From NCBI GenBank assembly GCA_013400115.1, contig VXBP01002567.1, positions 124,001-188,000 of the forward strand: a stretch of 64,000 nucleotides of DNA. Direction: 5' to 3'. The notes under the pieces are model-generated. The model searched no databases. It was not told where the DNA came from and saw nothing but the letters and a program-made list of their open reading frames with translations. Shown here piece by piece: positions 9,558-21,390 of this stretch. Every line of letters begins with the position of its first letter. Positions within the stretch are counted from its first letter, which is position 1. Made by a program: the position numbers and the translations under genes. This stretch comes from Rhinopomastus cyanomelas (lineage: Eukaryota; Chordata; Aves; Bucerotiformes; Rhinopomastidae).

Positions 9558-9778
9558 TGAGCAGGGAAAGAACCTTCTTCATCGTGAAGGTGGCAGAGCA
9601 CTAGAACAGGCTGCCCAGGGAGGTTGTGGAGTCTCCATCTCTGGAGATATTTTAAACCCATCTGGATATGTTCCTGTGCAACTGTATCTAGGGGATCCTG
9701 CTGTGGCAGGGGGATTGGACCAGTTGATCTTTCGAGGTCCCTTCCAATCCGTAATGTTCTGTGATTCTGTGAATCTGA
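9558..9778 (+). mobile_element. CR1 3' fragment
   Basis: It begins gagcagggaaagaaccttct, includes ggttgtggagtctccatctc and the UTR, and ends ttctgtgattctgtgaatct. It abuts an antisense fragment of an older subfamily. Confidence 0.92.
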
Positions 9779-9784
9779 AAGACT

Positions 9785-9950
9785 GGTCTCCAGGGATGGA
9801 GGCCCAACCACCTCTCTAGGCAACCTGTGATCCACCACCCTCACGCTGAAGAACTTTTTACTGATGCCTAACCTAAACCTACCCTTTTCTAGCTTCAAAC
9901 TGTGACCCCTCATCCCGTTGTTCAGTGACCTATAGCACAGCTCTTCCTCA
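9785..9950 (-). mobile_element. CR1 fragment, older subfamily
   Basis: Reads ctccagggatggaggcccaa, then caccctcacgctgaagaact and aacctaaacctacccttttc, matching the antisense ORF2 end of a CR1 subfamily distinct from the dominant one. It is diverged. Confidence 0.75.
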
Positions 9951-10124
9951 GCCTTCTGCCTTTCCTTCGAGTCCCTTCCCTAGACACAGCAACAGCATTT
10001 GGGGTGCCTCAACCAGGCTCTCATCATCCTTCCACCTTCATAAAGGGGTTTGCTTGTCAATATCTGAAAGCTGCTGCGTCTCCTACAGCATCACTGAAGG
10101 AAGCCAGGCAACGGGAAGGTGAGA

Positions 10125-10345
10125 ACTGTGGCTTTGAATTGTAAAATCACGGCATCCATAATGCATGAAAGGACCTGTGCCAGAGCACGAGGCTGCCGTC
10201 CTCCTGCCGCTCTGGAAAATTGGACAACTTCATCGTCTTTTATGAAAACATAATGTGTCCTCGCTGCCTTTTGATTAGTAAATTATGAATTTGGAAGTGG
10301 TGAGTATTAGCAACTTGCCTTTATTGCTAACAAAGCTGGGCAGGA
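10125..10345. promoter_or_regulatory. Candidate conserved non-coding element
   Basis: Non-CR1 sequence with mixed composition and clustered homeodomain-like words (cataatgcatgaaa, tttgattagtaaattatgaa). It resembles vertebrate developmental enhancers, but conservation cannot be tested here. Confidence 0.25.
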
Positions 10346-10554
10346 GAGAGGGGGGCTCTGAAGAGCCTTTGACAGACTGTTTAATAACTTCCGTGATTGC
10401 TGTTCCCCAGAGGTGAGGTGCATCATGTGCATTTTCCCTTCTTCATTTTCTCACGGCGTTGGTGCTGCAGACTGTTGTGTCTCTGCATTCCTGGACTGTT
10501 CCTCAGTCATAGGCTACCATGGCTCAGTTCAAGAAGGATGGAGAACTGCTATAG

Positions 10555-10997
10555 AGAGAGTGCAGCACAGAGCTGATGAAGGGAGTAGAACATCTCCCTG
10601 ATGAGGAAAGGCTGAGGGAGCTGGGTCTCTTGAGCTTGGAGAAAGGGAGACTGAGGGGTGACCCCATGAATGTTGATGAATATGGAAGGGGCGGGTGTTA
10701 GGAGGATGGAGCCAGGCTCTGCTCAGTGGATCTAGTGATAGGACAAGGGGCAGAGGGTGTGAGTTGGAACACAGGAGGTTCCACATCAATATGAGAAGGA
10801 ACTTCTTCCCGGTGAGGGTGACAGAGCAGTGGAAGGGACTGCTCAGTGGGGTTGTGGAGTCTCCTTCTCTGGAAATGTTTAAAACCCACCTGGATGTGTT
10901 CCTGTGTGACTTGCTCTAGGTGATCCTGCTGTGTCAGGGGGATTGGACTAGATCATCTTTCAAGGTCCCTTCCAACCCCTAATATTCTGTGATTAGA
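10555..10997 (+). mobile_element. CR1 3' fragment, about 440 bp
   Basis: Contains LRELGLLSLEKG, then DRTRGRGCELEHRRFHINMR and LEMFKTHLDVFLCDLL followed by a stop. The UTR and tail (tattctgtgattag) follow. Confidence 0.95.
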
Positions 10998-10999
10998 CC

Positions 11000-11945
11000 A
11001 ACTGCCAAAGCAAACTTGTGAAGCCTTTTGCTTCCTTTGCTGGCCCATCTTCATGGCTGTAGCTTGGTGTGATGTTACAAACACGGGCCGTAGCCATATG
11101 ATAAACAAACCTTGGCACAGAAATGCTCATCAATGACTATTAAGACTTATCAGTAGATAAAACGTGGACTGGTGGCTCTATTAGCTTCTATTACAAATCA
11201 GTATTTTAGACTTGGCAGCTGGAGCACACTGTTGGTGTAAAGGAAGAACAGAGGATGGGAGAGGCATGTGGGACCCCAGAGAGATGCAGCCTGAGGGGTG
11301 CAGAGTCAGGGAGACTGTCAAGGAAGCAGGTTAAGCATTAGGTGCTAACAGGCTGAGATGGCAAGATGTGTTTAGGAAGATTAAATAAATAATGAAGAGC
11401 ACTTCCCTGAAAGAAAGCACCAGAGATGTGGAGAGCACTGAGCTCCCCCACAACTAGAAGAAATTGTTCCACAGCTTCCAGACTGAGAGGGAGGATTACA
11501 TCTTATTTTGAGTACAGTGGGATGACAGTATTTTGTTGCTTGGGAACTTGTTGATAACCTCATATTCAGGGTCAGCAGAAAGCAGACTATCAGCTTCCCA
11601 CCTCGAAGACAACAGGTCACAGAAAGGGTGATAGAAGGTAACTAGAACTGTGTTTGTTGCTGGCTGTAGATAAGCCTGAGAATCATCCACATTTAGAGAT
11701 GCCCTAAGCATGAGAAGTGAGACCACAGGATGATGTTGTTATTTGGGTGCTGGGCTGAGATAGGAGCAACCAGTGGAGCCAAAAGTCGTTAAAAGGTTGG
11801 TAAAAGTCACTGGAACCCAGAATAATCAGTTCTTAAATAAGCTTGAACATGGGCTTAGGGACCCCCAGGCTCCTCTGAAGAGGTCACTTTGAGGGAAATC
11901 ATTCATGGGGTTTTCTCCCAGGGAGCAGCCCCCACAACTTTGACA
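11000..11945. other. Spacer without recognisable gene
   Basis: Mixed-composition DNA. Two overlapping minus-strand frames (11381-11726) are short, Ser/Cys-rich and unlike a known family, so I do not call them. Confidence 0.45.
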
Positions 11946-12242
11946 GAATGACAGAGCATTAGGGGTTGGAAGGGACCTCAAAAGATCATCTAGTCCAATC
12001 CCCCTGCCACAGCAGGATCACCTAGACCAAGTCACACAGGAACACATTCAGGTTGGTTTTAAACCTCTCCAGAGGAGGAAACTCCACAACTTCCCTGGGT
12101 ACCCATTTCCAGTGCTCTCACCTTCACTGGGAAGAAGTTCCTTCTCATATTGATGTGGAACCTCCTCTGTTCCAGCTCACACACATCGCCCTTGTCCTAT
12201 CACTAGATGCCCCTGAGCAGAGCCTGGCTCCATCCTCTGGAC
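11946..12242 (-). mobile_element. CR1 3' fragment, about 295 bp
   Basis: Antisense tail (gcattaggggttggaaggga) through the complement of the ORF2 C-terminus to gagcctggctccatcctctg, where it is truncated. Confidence 0.93.
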
Positions 12243-12329
12243 GCTTCTTTCAAGATCAGGTTGAGGAATCTCCAGTCATCACAGAAGTTCATTGGCAGCC
12301 CAGTTTGGAGCTAGTTATAAAATGTAAAT

Positions 12330-12690
12330 AGTCTTTTCACCATGAAATATTTGATATTTTAAGAATTAATACAGTGTTATTTACTGTCTTCCCTTGCCCA
12401 CCCCCCTCCCCGGCTGGTGTTGCTTATGTGCTCTTGGCAGATGGGATGTGGATCATTTTAATTAGATTTTATTGGACTGTTATACAGCCCATAATTGTGA
12501 TCATTACTCATTTTCACTGCGGTTCAGACAGCTCCTCTATTTAGACATGATGATATTTTGATGAGACAAGTCCCATGTAACTTGTTATGTTAGGGGCCAG
12601 TAGCCAACGCGGAGGAATTAGGTGATTCCACAGCATAAAGACTGGAATAGATTAAAAAGGACATAATGGTCAATTTATGTTCCTAATTGT
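12330..12690. promoter_or_regulatory. Candidate conserved non-coding element
   Basis: AT-rich but complex DNA with repeated homeodomain-like cores: ttttaattagattttattgg, agcccataattgtgatcatt, gaattaggtgattcc. No repeat family or coding frame explains it. Enhancer-like by appearance only. Confidence 0.3.
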
Positions 12691-13049
12691 GCCCAGATTG
12701 TGGATGCTGTGGGCACTGGCCCTTTGGGCTGCTGGGTCCTGCTCAAAGCTGCAGGAAACAAGGAGCCCTCACGAGACACAGAAGGGAGAGGGACAAATCC
12801 CTGGTTTCACCTGCGGGGAGAGAGGCAAACCCACTGTTGGTGTCAACAAGCAGCTTCTTGATGAGTCAAAGCTGTTTGACTTAGGTCCACCCTGGTTCTC
12901 TGTTCACTCCATTCTCCTCCTGCTGTTGTTTTTTTTCAGTTGGGGCTTTTGTAAATAGCTGCGAGGAGATAAGGACTGGAGACTAGAACCAAGTCTGACT
13001 GGAGAGTAGATGTGTTGGAGCTCCTCTGCAAGGAGGGGGTCTCTCTACT

Positions 13050-13214
13050 TCTGTTGCCCAGGGAGGTTGTGGGGTCTCCTTCTCTGGACCTGTTCTAGGT
13101 GGTCTAGGCAACTTGATCTAGGCAAAGTTCTAGGTGACTTGTTCTAGGCAATCCTGCTGTGTCAGGGGGATGGGACTGGATGATCTTTCGAGGTCCCTTC
13201 CAGTCCCTCATGTT
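13050..13214 (+). mobile_element. CR1 3' fragment
   Basis: It includes ccagggaggttgtggggtct, then partly duplicated UTR words (gttctaggtggtctaggc) and the tail to tgttctgtgatc. Confidence 0.88.
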
Positions 13215-13227
13215 CTGTGATCATAGA

Positions 13228-13482
13228 ATCACATGTTCCTGTGCAACTAGATCTAGGGGATCCTGCTGTGTCAGGGAGATGGGACTGGATGATCTTTCGA
13301 GGTCCCTTCCAATCTCTAATGACTGGGTCTAGGGGATCCTGCTGTGTCAGGGGGATGGGACTGGATGATCTTTCAAGGTCCCTTCCAATCCCCATTGACT
13401 GGATCTAGGGGATCCTGCTGTGTCAGAGGGATTGGTCTGGATGATCTTTCGAGGTCCTTCCAATCCCTGATGTTCCATGACT
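13228..13482 (+). mobile_element. CR1 3' end with triplicated terminal unit
   Basis: TCTAGGGGATCCTGCTGTGT begins at 13252, 13328 and 13404, 76 bases apart. The first two units end with atgactgggtctagg or attgactggatctagg junctions, and the last ends in a normal gatgttccatgactgtgat tail. This is the longest such array in the window. Confidence 0.93.
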
Positions 13483-14014
13483 GTGATTTTTCTCTTCTCA
13501 TGCATGCTAATGGACTCCAGACCTGTGTTGTGCTGTTCCATGGGGTGAGAGATCCTCTTCTAATAGTGCTGGCTATGTTCTGGTGTGAATTTTCTCACAA
13601 GGAATCTCCACTGAAATGGATGGACCGTCGGGCTTCGTTTCTGCCTGCTGATTTTTCAAGTAAGTAATTGCAAGCCAAGATGAATGTCACCCCAGAAACC
13701 CGGCGTGCTCGTTTGTGAGCACATTAATGAGTCTAGTTTTCTTGTTACTCACCCAACTCTAATGCCTCAGCGCAAGCTCTGTCTTTCCCAGCTCCTCTGT
13801 CCTGTAGGTTATTATTCATTCATTTTCAAAGGGCAGTTGGCTTTGGCTTTTCAAGGTTTTAAGGAAGAGTCCTGTGTGTTGCCTGGATGAGGTTTCTTCC
13901 ATAGAGCCCTGATGAAGTCCTCCACAGAGTCTCATTATGTCTGTGTTGCCCCAGACAGGAATGAGATGAGGAGTGTAACGTCAGGAAGGCAGAAGGGAGG
14001 GGAAGGACTTGATG
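13483..14014. other. Spacer without recognisable gene
   Basis: Non-repetitive sequence. Short frames here show no recognisable domain. Confidence 0.45.
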
Positions 14015-14098
14015 TAGCTGGTCCTGCTCTGGCAGGGGGATTGGACTAGACGATCTTTCGAGGTCCCTTCCAATCCCTAATGTTCTGTGATTCCATGA
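14012..14098 (+). mobile_element. CR1 tail fragment
   Basis: UTR and tail only: ggtcctgctctggcaggggg through taatgttctgtgattccatg. Confidence 0.9.
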
Positions 14099-14861
14099 TG
14101 AGGGAAAGAGGCAAAAAGAAAAGCCCAGCTTCACCTGCTGGGGGTTCATCAGACGAGGACGTGTCTGGCAATGTTCACAATAATTGTCACATTGTCCCAG
14201 ACCCTAATTACTGGCACAGGAGAGAGCTCCTGCGGCTGGAGAGAGGTGGGTTGTGGCATGTGCTCCATCTGTTGCCTGCAGAGACAGGAATGTTCCAGGC
14301 CAGGTGTTGCTGAGCACTGCTCTTACCTAACAGCAGAGCAAGTTTAATTAAAGGGCTAATTACTCCCACTCTGGAACCTATCGTTGTGCTCGCAGTCTCA
14401 TCCTAACCCTTTTTCTCTGGTGTCTGAGCCTTGTTCATTTATCTTTGGCTGACACGTGACTGACTGGTTCTGCTTAAGCGAAGGGTAAGTGTTTGGAGAG
14501 TGTGGAAATTGGAAACAGGGGGCATTGGCTAGAAGCAGGTCTGGGTGATGTGTCGTTGCAACGGCGTTTGTCAGCATAAAAGGCATTTCATGCTGGCTCT
14601 GATTTTCTTGTGAAGTAGGCATTTTACTGTTGGAGGGAAGTGGACCCAGATGTTTGCGTTCTGGTGCATCAAGAGCAACCCAGTGGTTGCCAGGAGCAAC
14701 CCACTTTGGGTTTCCAAAGAGGTGCTGGGTTTACTTTAGAACATCACACCGTGGGATTATGCCTAGTGAAGTGTTATCCTTTCTTAACACTTCCTATGGA
14801 AGCTATGGTTTGCTTTCTCTGGCTTTGTGGTCTGTGGGGGGCTCTGAATCTTCCACCACTA
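14099..14861. other. Spacer without recognisable gene
   Basis: Unique-looking DNA. The ccaatgcatttta-type and homeobox-like words are too sparse for a call. Confidence 0.4.
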
Positions 14862-15445
14862 ATCACAGAGCATTAGGGATTGGAAGGGACCTCAAAAGAT
14901 CATTCAGACCAGTCCCCCTGCCACAGCAGGACCACTTACACCAAGTCATTAAGGATTGGAAGGGACCTCAAAAGATCATCCAGCCCAGTCTCCCTGCCAC
15001 AGCAGGATCACTTAGATCAAGTTGCAGGGACATGTCCAGGTGGGTTTTAAATACCTCCAGAGAAGGAGACTCTACAGCCTCCCTGGGCAGCCCCTTCCAG
15101 GGCTCACTGTGAAATTCCTTCTCATATTGATGTGGAACCTCCTCTGTTCCAGCTCACATCCGTTACCCCCTGTCCTATCATTAGGTGCCCCTGAGCAGAG
15201 CCTGGCTCCATCCTCCTGACACCCGCCCTTCACATATTTATCAACATTAATGAGGACATCCCTCAGTCTCCTTTTTTCCAAGCTCAAGAGACCCAGCTCC
15301 CTCAGCCTTTCCTCAGCAGGGAGATGCTCCACTCCCTTCATCATCTCTGTGGCTCTGCACTGGACTCTCTCCAGCAGTTCTGAGTCCTTCTGGAACTGAA
15401 GAGCCCAGAACAGGACCTCTCACATCACCTCAGCATTCAAGAGTT
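14862..15445 (-). mobile_element. CR1, about 580 bp, with duplicated terminal unit
   Basis: The antisense tail unit appears at 14874 and again at 14949 (75-bp offset). Read in sense, the junction is taatgacttggt, matching the junction at 8175 and elsewhere. It then extends to the complement of ORF2 (minus-strand frame 15072-15344: MMKGVEHLPAEERLRELGLL) and upstream words such as ctgcactggactctctccag. Confidence 0.95.
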
Positions 15446-16856
15446 ATGTTCATTACCTGCTAAGGGCTTCATTTTTTTCCAGGAAGCATTTGATGTTTTA
15501 CTGATGGAGCCAGAAGAACCATCACAAGGAAGGGTAAGGACACACACACAGTGTTTGTCACAGTCTCGGAACATTCCATGGTTCTGTAGTGTCTGTCATG
15601 CTCTGCTGTTGCTGATGAACTGCCTGGGGCTCTGTGTAGCAAATACACTCTTTCACAGACTAAACCAAAGCTGAGGAACCAGCTGGCATGGTTGAGACAC
15701 TTTAGATGTCTTGCCTGAGGCGCTGGGAGGTTGCCGTGGCAAGATGTGATGTTTGACTCGCACTTGCAAGGTGAGGTTTGGGTGGCTCTGCAAAACATCG
15801 CAAGGGTTTGGAGTTTCTGGTTTCTGGCTCCTCCTTCTTGACTTTGCCTTTGTCTGTGGTTCAGAGATGGTGGCCATGGCACTGAGCGAGGCACAGTGGC
15901 TGTCTTGCCCTGGGAATGTGGTGAAGAGAGAGAGACAGAGTGGGTACCTCATGCAACAGCAGAAGGAAAGTCCGAGTTCCATTGTTTCCTGCAATGGAGA
16001 TGGTTCTCCCCTTGTTTGTGGCCATAGGACTTGTTGTGCTGGACCAGCATAAGACTGGCGTGGAAGCACGTGGAAAAGGGAACTGAGCCTTAAAGCCCTG
16101 CTGATGCTGTGGGATGTGTGCATGGACTGAGTGGATTCTGCTTCCTCAAGGAGCAGGAACTGCTCTAAGCCTCTTCCCTTTGAGAGGCTGGACGCTGCTG
16201 TTTGTCCCAGTTCTGTAAGAGCGTGTGATTAATCTCCGTGTGTCTTTGCGTAGGGGTTTTTGTGTGGGATCTAATCTTTGAGAGGGCTTTTCTGTGAGGA
16301 GAATGAAATCCATCTGGTGGGTTTTCTTCTCCCTAATCGAGTTTGTTTTTATTTTTGCCTCAATTTATAAGTGGTTTTCAGACCCTGCTTTGTTTTTGTT
16401 TCAGCCCATTAGCTCATTCACTGAATTAATTGGTTCATTTTGTCTCGGGTTAAACCCTTGACACCACGCAGTGAATTCCAGTCTTGTTATGGGCTAAATA
16501 GAAGTGCCACTGCTTTTCTGTGATAGTTGTAAGATGTTTGTGAAACCACACAGCTGAAGTGATCGCAGCCATCAGCCTCAACCCAAGCACGAGGCTGCAT
16601 GGGAATCAGGCACATGTGGAATAGATGTGCTGGAGCTTTGGAGTGTTCTGTAAAACACATTTGTGCAAAGACCGTGAAGCCTGAGAGACACCAGTGCAAA
16701 GTACCTTGTGAAGGCAAGTTCAGCCTAGATAGAGGTTTTTGGTTTGAGTGCTGATCAGAAAGGTGTAAGAGTGAGTTGTCCTGCAGAACAACTCTTTCCA
16801 TGGAAGGAAGAACGGGACTTTTAATGTCATTTGTAATAACCAGATAGGATCTTCTC
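15446..16856. other. Spacer with possible non-coding conserved segment
   Basis: No gene is recognised. The segment at about 16195-16480 (taatctccgtgtgtctttgc, cattcactgaattaattggt) looks enhancer-like. Overlapping minus-strand frames at 15469-16123 are long but low in recognisable content. Confidence 0.35.
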
Positions 16857-16992
16857 ACTGAAGATGTTGAGAACCTGCCTGGACATGTTCCTGTGAGACT
16901 TGGTCTACATGGTCCTGCTCTGGCAGGGGGATTGGACTAGATGACCTTTTGAGGTCCCTTCCAATCCCTAATGATTCTATGATTCTATGATC
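16857..16992 (+). mobile_element. CR1 3' fragment
   Basis: From gaagatgttgagaacctgcc through ggtcctgctctggcaggggg to a tail of gattctatgattctatgatc, the CR1 octamer-type terminal microsatellite. Confidence 0.93.
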
Positions 16993-17444
16993 TATATTTC
17001 CAATGTCTGAAAGCAATTGCAGCTCCAAACAGCATCCAGCTGTGCTAGTGTAGGTCTCAGAACATCTCCCTGACTTGTATTTCAGCAGCCTGTGTCGCTC
17101 AGGCAGGTTCAGTTTGGAGCTGGGTGGCTGGGCAGGGTCTGACGGGAGCCGTGCGCTGCTCTGACAGGTCTCACTCGGAGTGGGTGGAGGATGCCATACG
17201 TTGCTCTTCTGGCACTGTGTGAGGTGAGAGTTTGAAGCTGGGAGGTCCAGATTCCATGCTGAAGCTTCCAGTCCATAATTCAGGAAGGACTGGTGCATCC
17301 AGCTGGCTACAGAGCTGACAGTTCCGCAGTGTGCTTGGACAGCCCTCGCTTTGGCTTAAACTGGTTCAGGCAATCTAAGAAACGTGTGGAGCACCACGAA
17401 TTTTACAGCAGTCGGGAGAGCCAAGCACATTGCACCAGCCTTGC

Positions 17445-18020
17445 AGAACCACAGAATAATCCTGGTTGGAAAGGACCTCCTGGATCAGAGAGTCCAACCA
17501 CACCCACAACAAAAAACCCCCCTAAATCCCTGGATCACCTGATTGATCGACAAACACAAACTAGCCCCTTCCATGCCTGCCTCTATAGCCAGGTGTGAAG
17601 CACCATGTCTACACGTCTCTTAAACATCTCCAGGGATGACAACTCAGCCCCCTCCCTGGGAGGGCTGTCCCAGTGCCCAACCTGCCTATCTCTAAAGAAT
17701 TTCTTCCTAATATCCAACGCAAACCTCCCCTGCCTCAACTTCAGACCATCTCTCCTGGCTTTGTCATTAGTTACAAAGGTGAAGAGGCCAGCACCTGCCT
17801 CTCTACAACCTCCTTTCAGGTAATTGTAGAGGGCAATGAGATCCTCCTCTCAGTCTCCTCTTCTTCAAACTAAACCTACCCAGCTCCCTCAGCCTCTCCT
17901 CGTATGACTTGTCCTCTAAACGCCTCACGAGCTGGGTAGCTCTGCTCTGGACACATTCCAGCATCTCAAGATTCAGTCCATCTTGACAGCATCTCAAGAT
18001 TCAGGCCATCTTCAGGGACT
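17445..18020 (-). mobile_element. CR1, about 575 bp, second subfamily
   Basis: Antisense copy of a different CR1 subfamily, starting agaaccacagaataatcctg and ttggaaaggacctcctggat. The complementary frame at 17803-17997 reads MLECVQSRATQLVRRLEDKS then YEERLRELGRFSLKKRRL, the ORF2 C-terminus. A 28-bp unit (cagcatctcaagattcag...) is duplicated at 17959 and 17987. Confidence 0.93.
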
Positions 18021-18127
18021 GAAGAGCTATTAAAAGCAGGCTTGTACCTACTGAAGGGTCCTTTTGTATTATATTTTAAATGCTTTTCAAGGTAGGATGG
18101 CTTTTCTGAACCTGTGTGACCTGTCTG

Positions 18128-18248
18128 GTCACAGAATCACAGAACATTAGGGACTGGAAGTGACCTCGAAAGATCATCTGGTCCAATCCCCCTGCCACAG
18201 CAGGATCACCTAGACCAAGCCTCACAGGAACACGTCCAGGTGGATTAT
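18128..18248 (-). mobile_element. CR1 3'-end fragment
   Basis: Antisense tail and UTR (acattagggactggaagtga through aggaacacgtccaggtggat), truncated within the UTR/ORF2 junction. Confidence 0.92.
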
Positions 18249-19292
18249 ATCCCTGGCACTGAGGAAACACTGACCCAGCACGTGAAAGCCTTTGTGTTCT
18301 CTGTTGGTGACTGCATGAGAATCCAAAAGCTTCGTGGCCAACGAGCGCTGAATTCCTTGGGGTGAGTATTTGCTACAGAAAGCTGAATCCAAGAGCTGAA
18401 GGCACCCAGTTGGGGAAAGTACACGCAGAAATAGTCTCTTATTTCTGGCTGCCGCTTAAACAGGCAAAAAGCTTGTTTGCCTAATCTGAGTGTTTGACCT
18501 TTCTGCTTTTTGGAAGTGGTATTTTCTTCCTCCTAATTATGTGGAGGGAGCACTTCCCTTCAGAGCTCCACTGGCCTTCTCTATAAATAGCTGCTCACAT
18601 CACAGAACCTCACACCAGAACCTTCAGCAAAGTCAGCATCCCTAGGACATTTTGAGCCTGAGATAGGAGCTGCGTGGAGTTTAATCATTAATCACCAGTC
18701 TTTAATTAATAGCTCTGGGCTTTGAACAAAAGGCACTCACTGCAAGGCTGTCGAGGGGCCCTGAACTCTTCAGTGTGCTTTCATTCAGGGGACCTGGTGG
18801 CCTTCCAAAGGGGGCTGCTAGAGCAGCCTTTTCCTTGTGGGAAGGATTCTGCTTCCTGGGAAGAGCAGATGTTTGTGGCCCAATCTCCATTTTCACAACT
18901 GTCCCCGTTGGCTGGCTTCAGGCTTGGGCTGGCTCGACACGGGGATGCTGCCAGCTCCCCGGGATGGGCAGGGAAGTAGAGCGTCTCCAGAGCCCTGTTG
19001 CCTCCATCAGGTGAAGAGGGTTTAAACCAGAAGAAGAAGGAAAGTTGCTCCAGGCTTGGAAAATTTTATAGGGGGCTGTTCAGAATGAAAACTTTGCTGT
19101 AAAAGTGGACTCAGCCAGTCCTGTTCTGAACTCCTGCTGCTGTGATTGAAGAGGTTTACCCTGGTAAAAGGCTTCTTGGCTTCAGCATCCTGCCTGCCTG
19201 CACGCAGCCAACACCTGCTCAGGGTGTGTGTACTCATAGCTTGCTCAGTGGCTGTGGGTCAGGGTGTGCTGAGACTTCTGCAAGCGAATTAA
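18249..19292. other. Spacer without recognisable gene
   Basis: Contains gtttaatcattaatcaccag and ctttaattaatagctctggg at about 18680-18715, homeodomain-like words. Overlapping frames at 18722-19025 have no recognisable domain. Confidence 0.4.
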
Positions 19293-19640
19293 TTAGACCT
19301 CATTGCTCTCTACAACTATCTGAAAGGACCCTGCAGAGATGCTGGTGCTGGGCTCTTCTCACAGGTAATTAGTGACAGAACCAGAGGGAAGGGCTTCAAG
19401 CTTCAACAGGGGAGGGTTAGACTGGACATCAGGAAGAAATTATTCCTGGAGAGAGTGGTTGGGCACTGGGATGGGCTGTCCAGGGTGGTGGGTGAGTCCC
19501 CATCCCTGGATGAGTTTAAAAGGCACTTTGATGTGGTATTAGGGGATGTGGTTTAGGGATGAACTTGTAGAGTAGGGTTGCTGGTTGGACTCGATGATCC
19601 CAGGGGTCTTTTCCAACCTGAATGATTCTATGATCTTTAA
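19293..19640 (+). mobile_element. CR1 3' fragment, older subfamily
   Basis: ctcattgctctctacaacta gives the ALYNYL motif of CR1 ORF2. It continues with agggaagggcttcaagc, ggacatcaggaagaaattat and ends gatcccaggggtcttttcca plus attctatgatc. Same subfamily as 4697-4878. Confidence 0.93.
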
Positions 19641-20789
19641 AGGACAGGGGTGAAACTGTGGAGTGTTTGAAGTCCAGAGGTCACTTTGACTTCTGAAAAA
19701 TAGGAGCTACTGTAATAGCAGGTGGAACATTGATCATTTTACTCATGTTCAGCCCTGTCTAGCTCTACGTGATCTGTCTGCACTGGGCGACAGAGCCAGT
19801 GAAGTTGTACCAAGCTGTCTCCTGCCCTGGCACAGGGGTGAATGACGTGCTGGTGGTTTTCCTCGTGATCAGCTCTTCTCATGGTCAGTAAGTAGCACAA
19901 GATGCTGGGCTTGAGGGGTGCGGAGTGTGATACCCTGAGCTGTCTTATTCCTTGGAGCCGTTGAGCACCGAAGGGAATAGGCAGACACAAAGGACTAAAC
20001 AAAGGCAGATGGATGTGTAGCTTGATCCTGAGGATGAAAGCTTTTGCTTGCTGTAGCACTGCTGAACTGTACACGAGGGGTTTTCTGTGCCAGGACCAAT
20101 TTTTACAGGGACGTTGCTAAATGGAGGCAGTAAATTCAAGGGACCATGAATAGCAGCTTTTGGCTAAAAGCTGAAATGCTGTTACTCTTTATTGGGCCCT
20201 TTAACTTCACTTGGAACAGGATAGTATATTTTACTTCTAAGGTCCTTAGAAGTTGAAGGCCTTGCATGTAGCAGGTCTCATTCAGCTCCTTGGGAGCTGG
20301 GACCCTGTGGAGCAGAAGGTCAAAGCTGTGGTTGACTTGTCAAGGTGAACAGGAACCAGCCCAGCTTTTCTGGATGAAGGTGGAATACAGAAAGGTCTCA
20401 GCCATGGGTTAAGGAGAGCTGTGAGAAGGGCTGAGCCTTTGCCAAAGTATCAGTTCAATTTCAAGAGCGAGAAAAGCTGAAGGAACCCACACATGTGTTT
20501 CAAGGGAACAGAAAAACCAAATGCCCAGTGTCATGAATTAGCACGTTGAGCTGAACATCTGCTTCCAGACCTGAGCTGGGGCCCCAGCAGCACTCACGGG
20601 GATGCTGATAGAAAGCAGTGGTTTTCCTGTCTCTTCAACACTTTGAAGCAACCTAATCTATTCCCAGTTTTGACCCTTCTAGGGACATGACCAAGTTGTA
20701 ATCTATTTATCACTTGTGCTTCTTTTGAGGAAAAACATTGGGCTGCTCAGAAGCAGCAAAATTTTCTTGCTACTATCTGGTTGCAACTC
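19641..20789. other. Spacer without recognisable gene
   Basis: Unique-looking sequence; no coding, RNA or repeat call is supported. Confidence 0.4.
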
Positions 20790-20854
20790 CAGGGAGGTTG
20801 TGGAGTCTCCTGCTCTGGAGATGTTTAAAACCTGCACTGGACATGTTCCTGTAT
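20788..20854 (+). mobile_element. CR1, left part of a copy split by another CR1
   Basis: Sense fragment from ctccagggaggttgtggagt to acatgttcctgtat. It continues at 21391 (tgtatgactggatctagagg). Together the halves read as one CR1 3' end interrupted by the antisense copy between them. Confidence 0.88.
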
Positions 20855-21390
20855 CATAGAATCATAGAATCACTAGGGATTGGAAGGGACTTCAAAAGAT
20901 CATTCAGTCCAATCCCCCTGACACAGCAGGATCCCCTAGACCAAGTCACACAGAAACACATCCAGGTGGGTCTTAAACTTCTCCAGAGAAGGAGACTCCA
21001 CAACCTCCTTTGACAGCCCCTTCCACTTCTTCCCAGTGAGGGTGATGGAAGAAGTTCCTTCTGATATTTATATGGAACCGCCTCTGTTCCAGCTGACACC
21101 CAGTGCCCCTCATTCTATCACTAGATGACACTGAGCAGAGCCTGGCTCCATCCTCCTGACACCCACCCCTCACATATTTATAGACATTAATGAGGTCACC
21201 CCTCAGTCTCCTCTGCTCCAAGCTCAAGACACCCAGCTCCCTCAGCCTCTCCTCATAAGGGAGGTGCTCCACCTCCTCCATCATCCTCATTGTTCTACAC
21301 TGGACTCCCTCCAGCAGCTCCACATCCCTCTTGAACTGAGGGGCCCAGAACTGGACACAACACTCCAGCTGTGGTCTCACCAGTGCAGAG
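20855..21390 (-). mobile_element. CR1 (536 bp) nested inside another CR1
   Basis: The antisense copy starts with catagaatcatagaatcact and extends into ORF2. The minus-strand frame reads QLECCVQFWAPQFKRDVELL and YEERLRELGVLSLEQRRL. TGTAT flanks it on both sides (20850-20854 and 21391-21395), a plausible 5-bp target-site duplication. It must be younger than its host. Confidence 0.93.
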
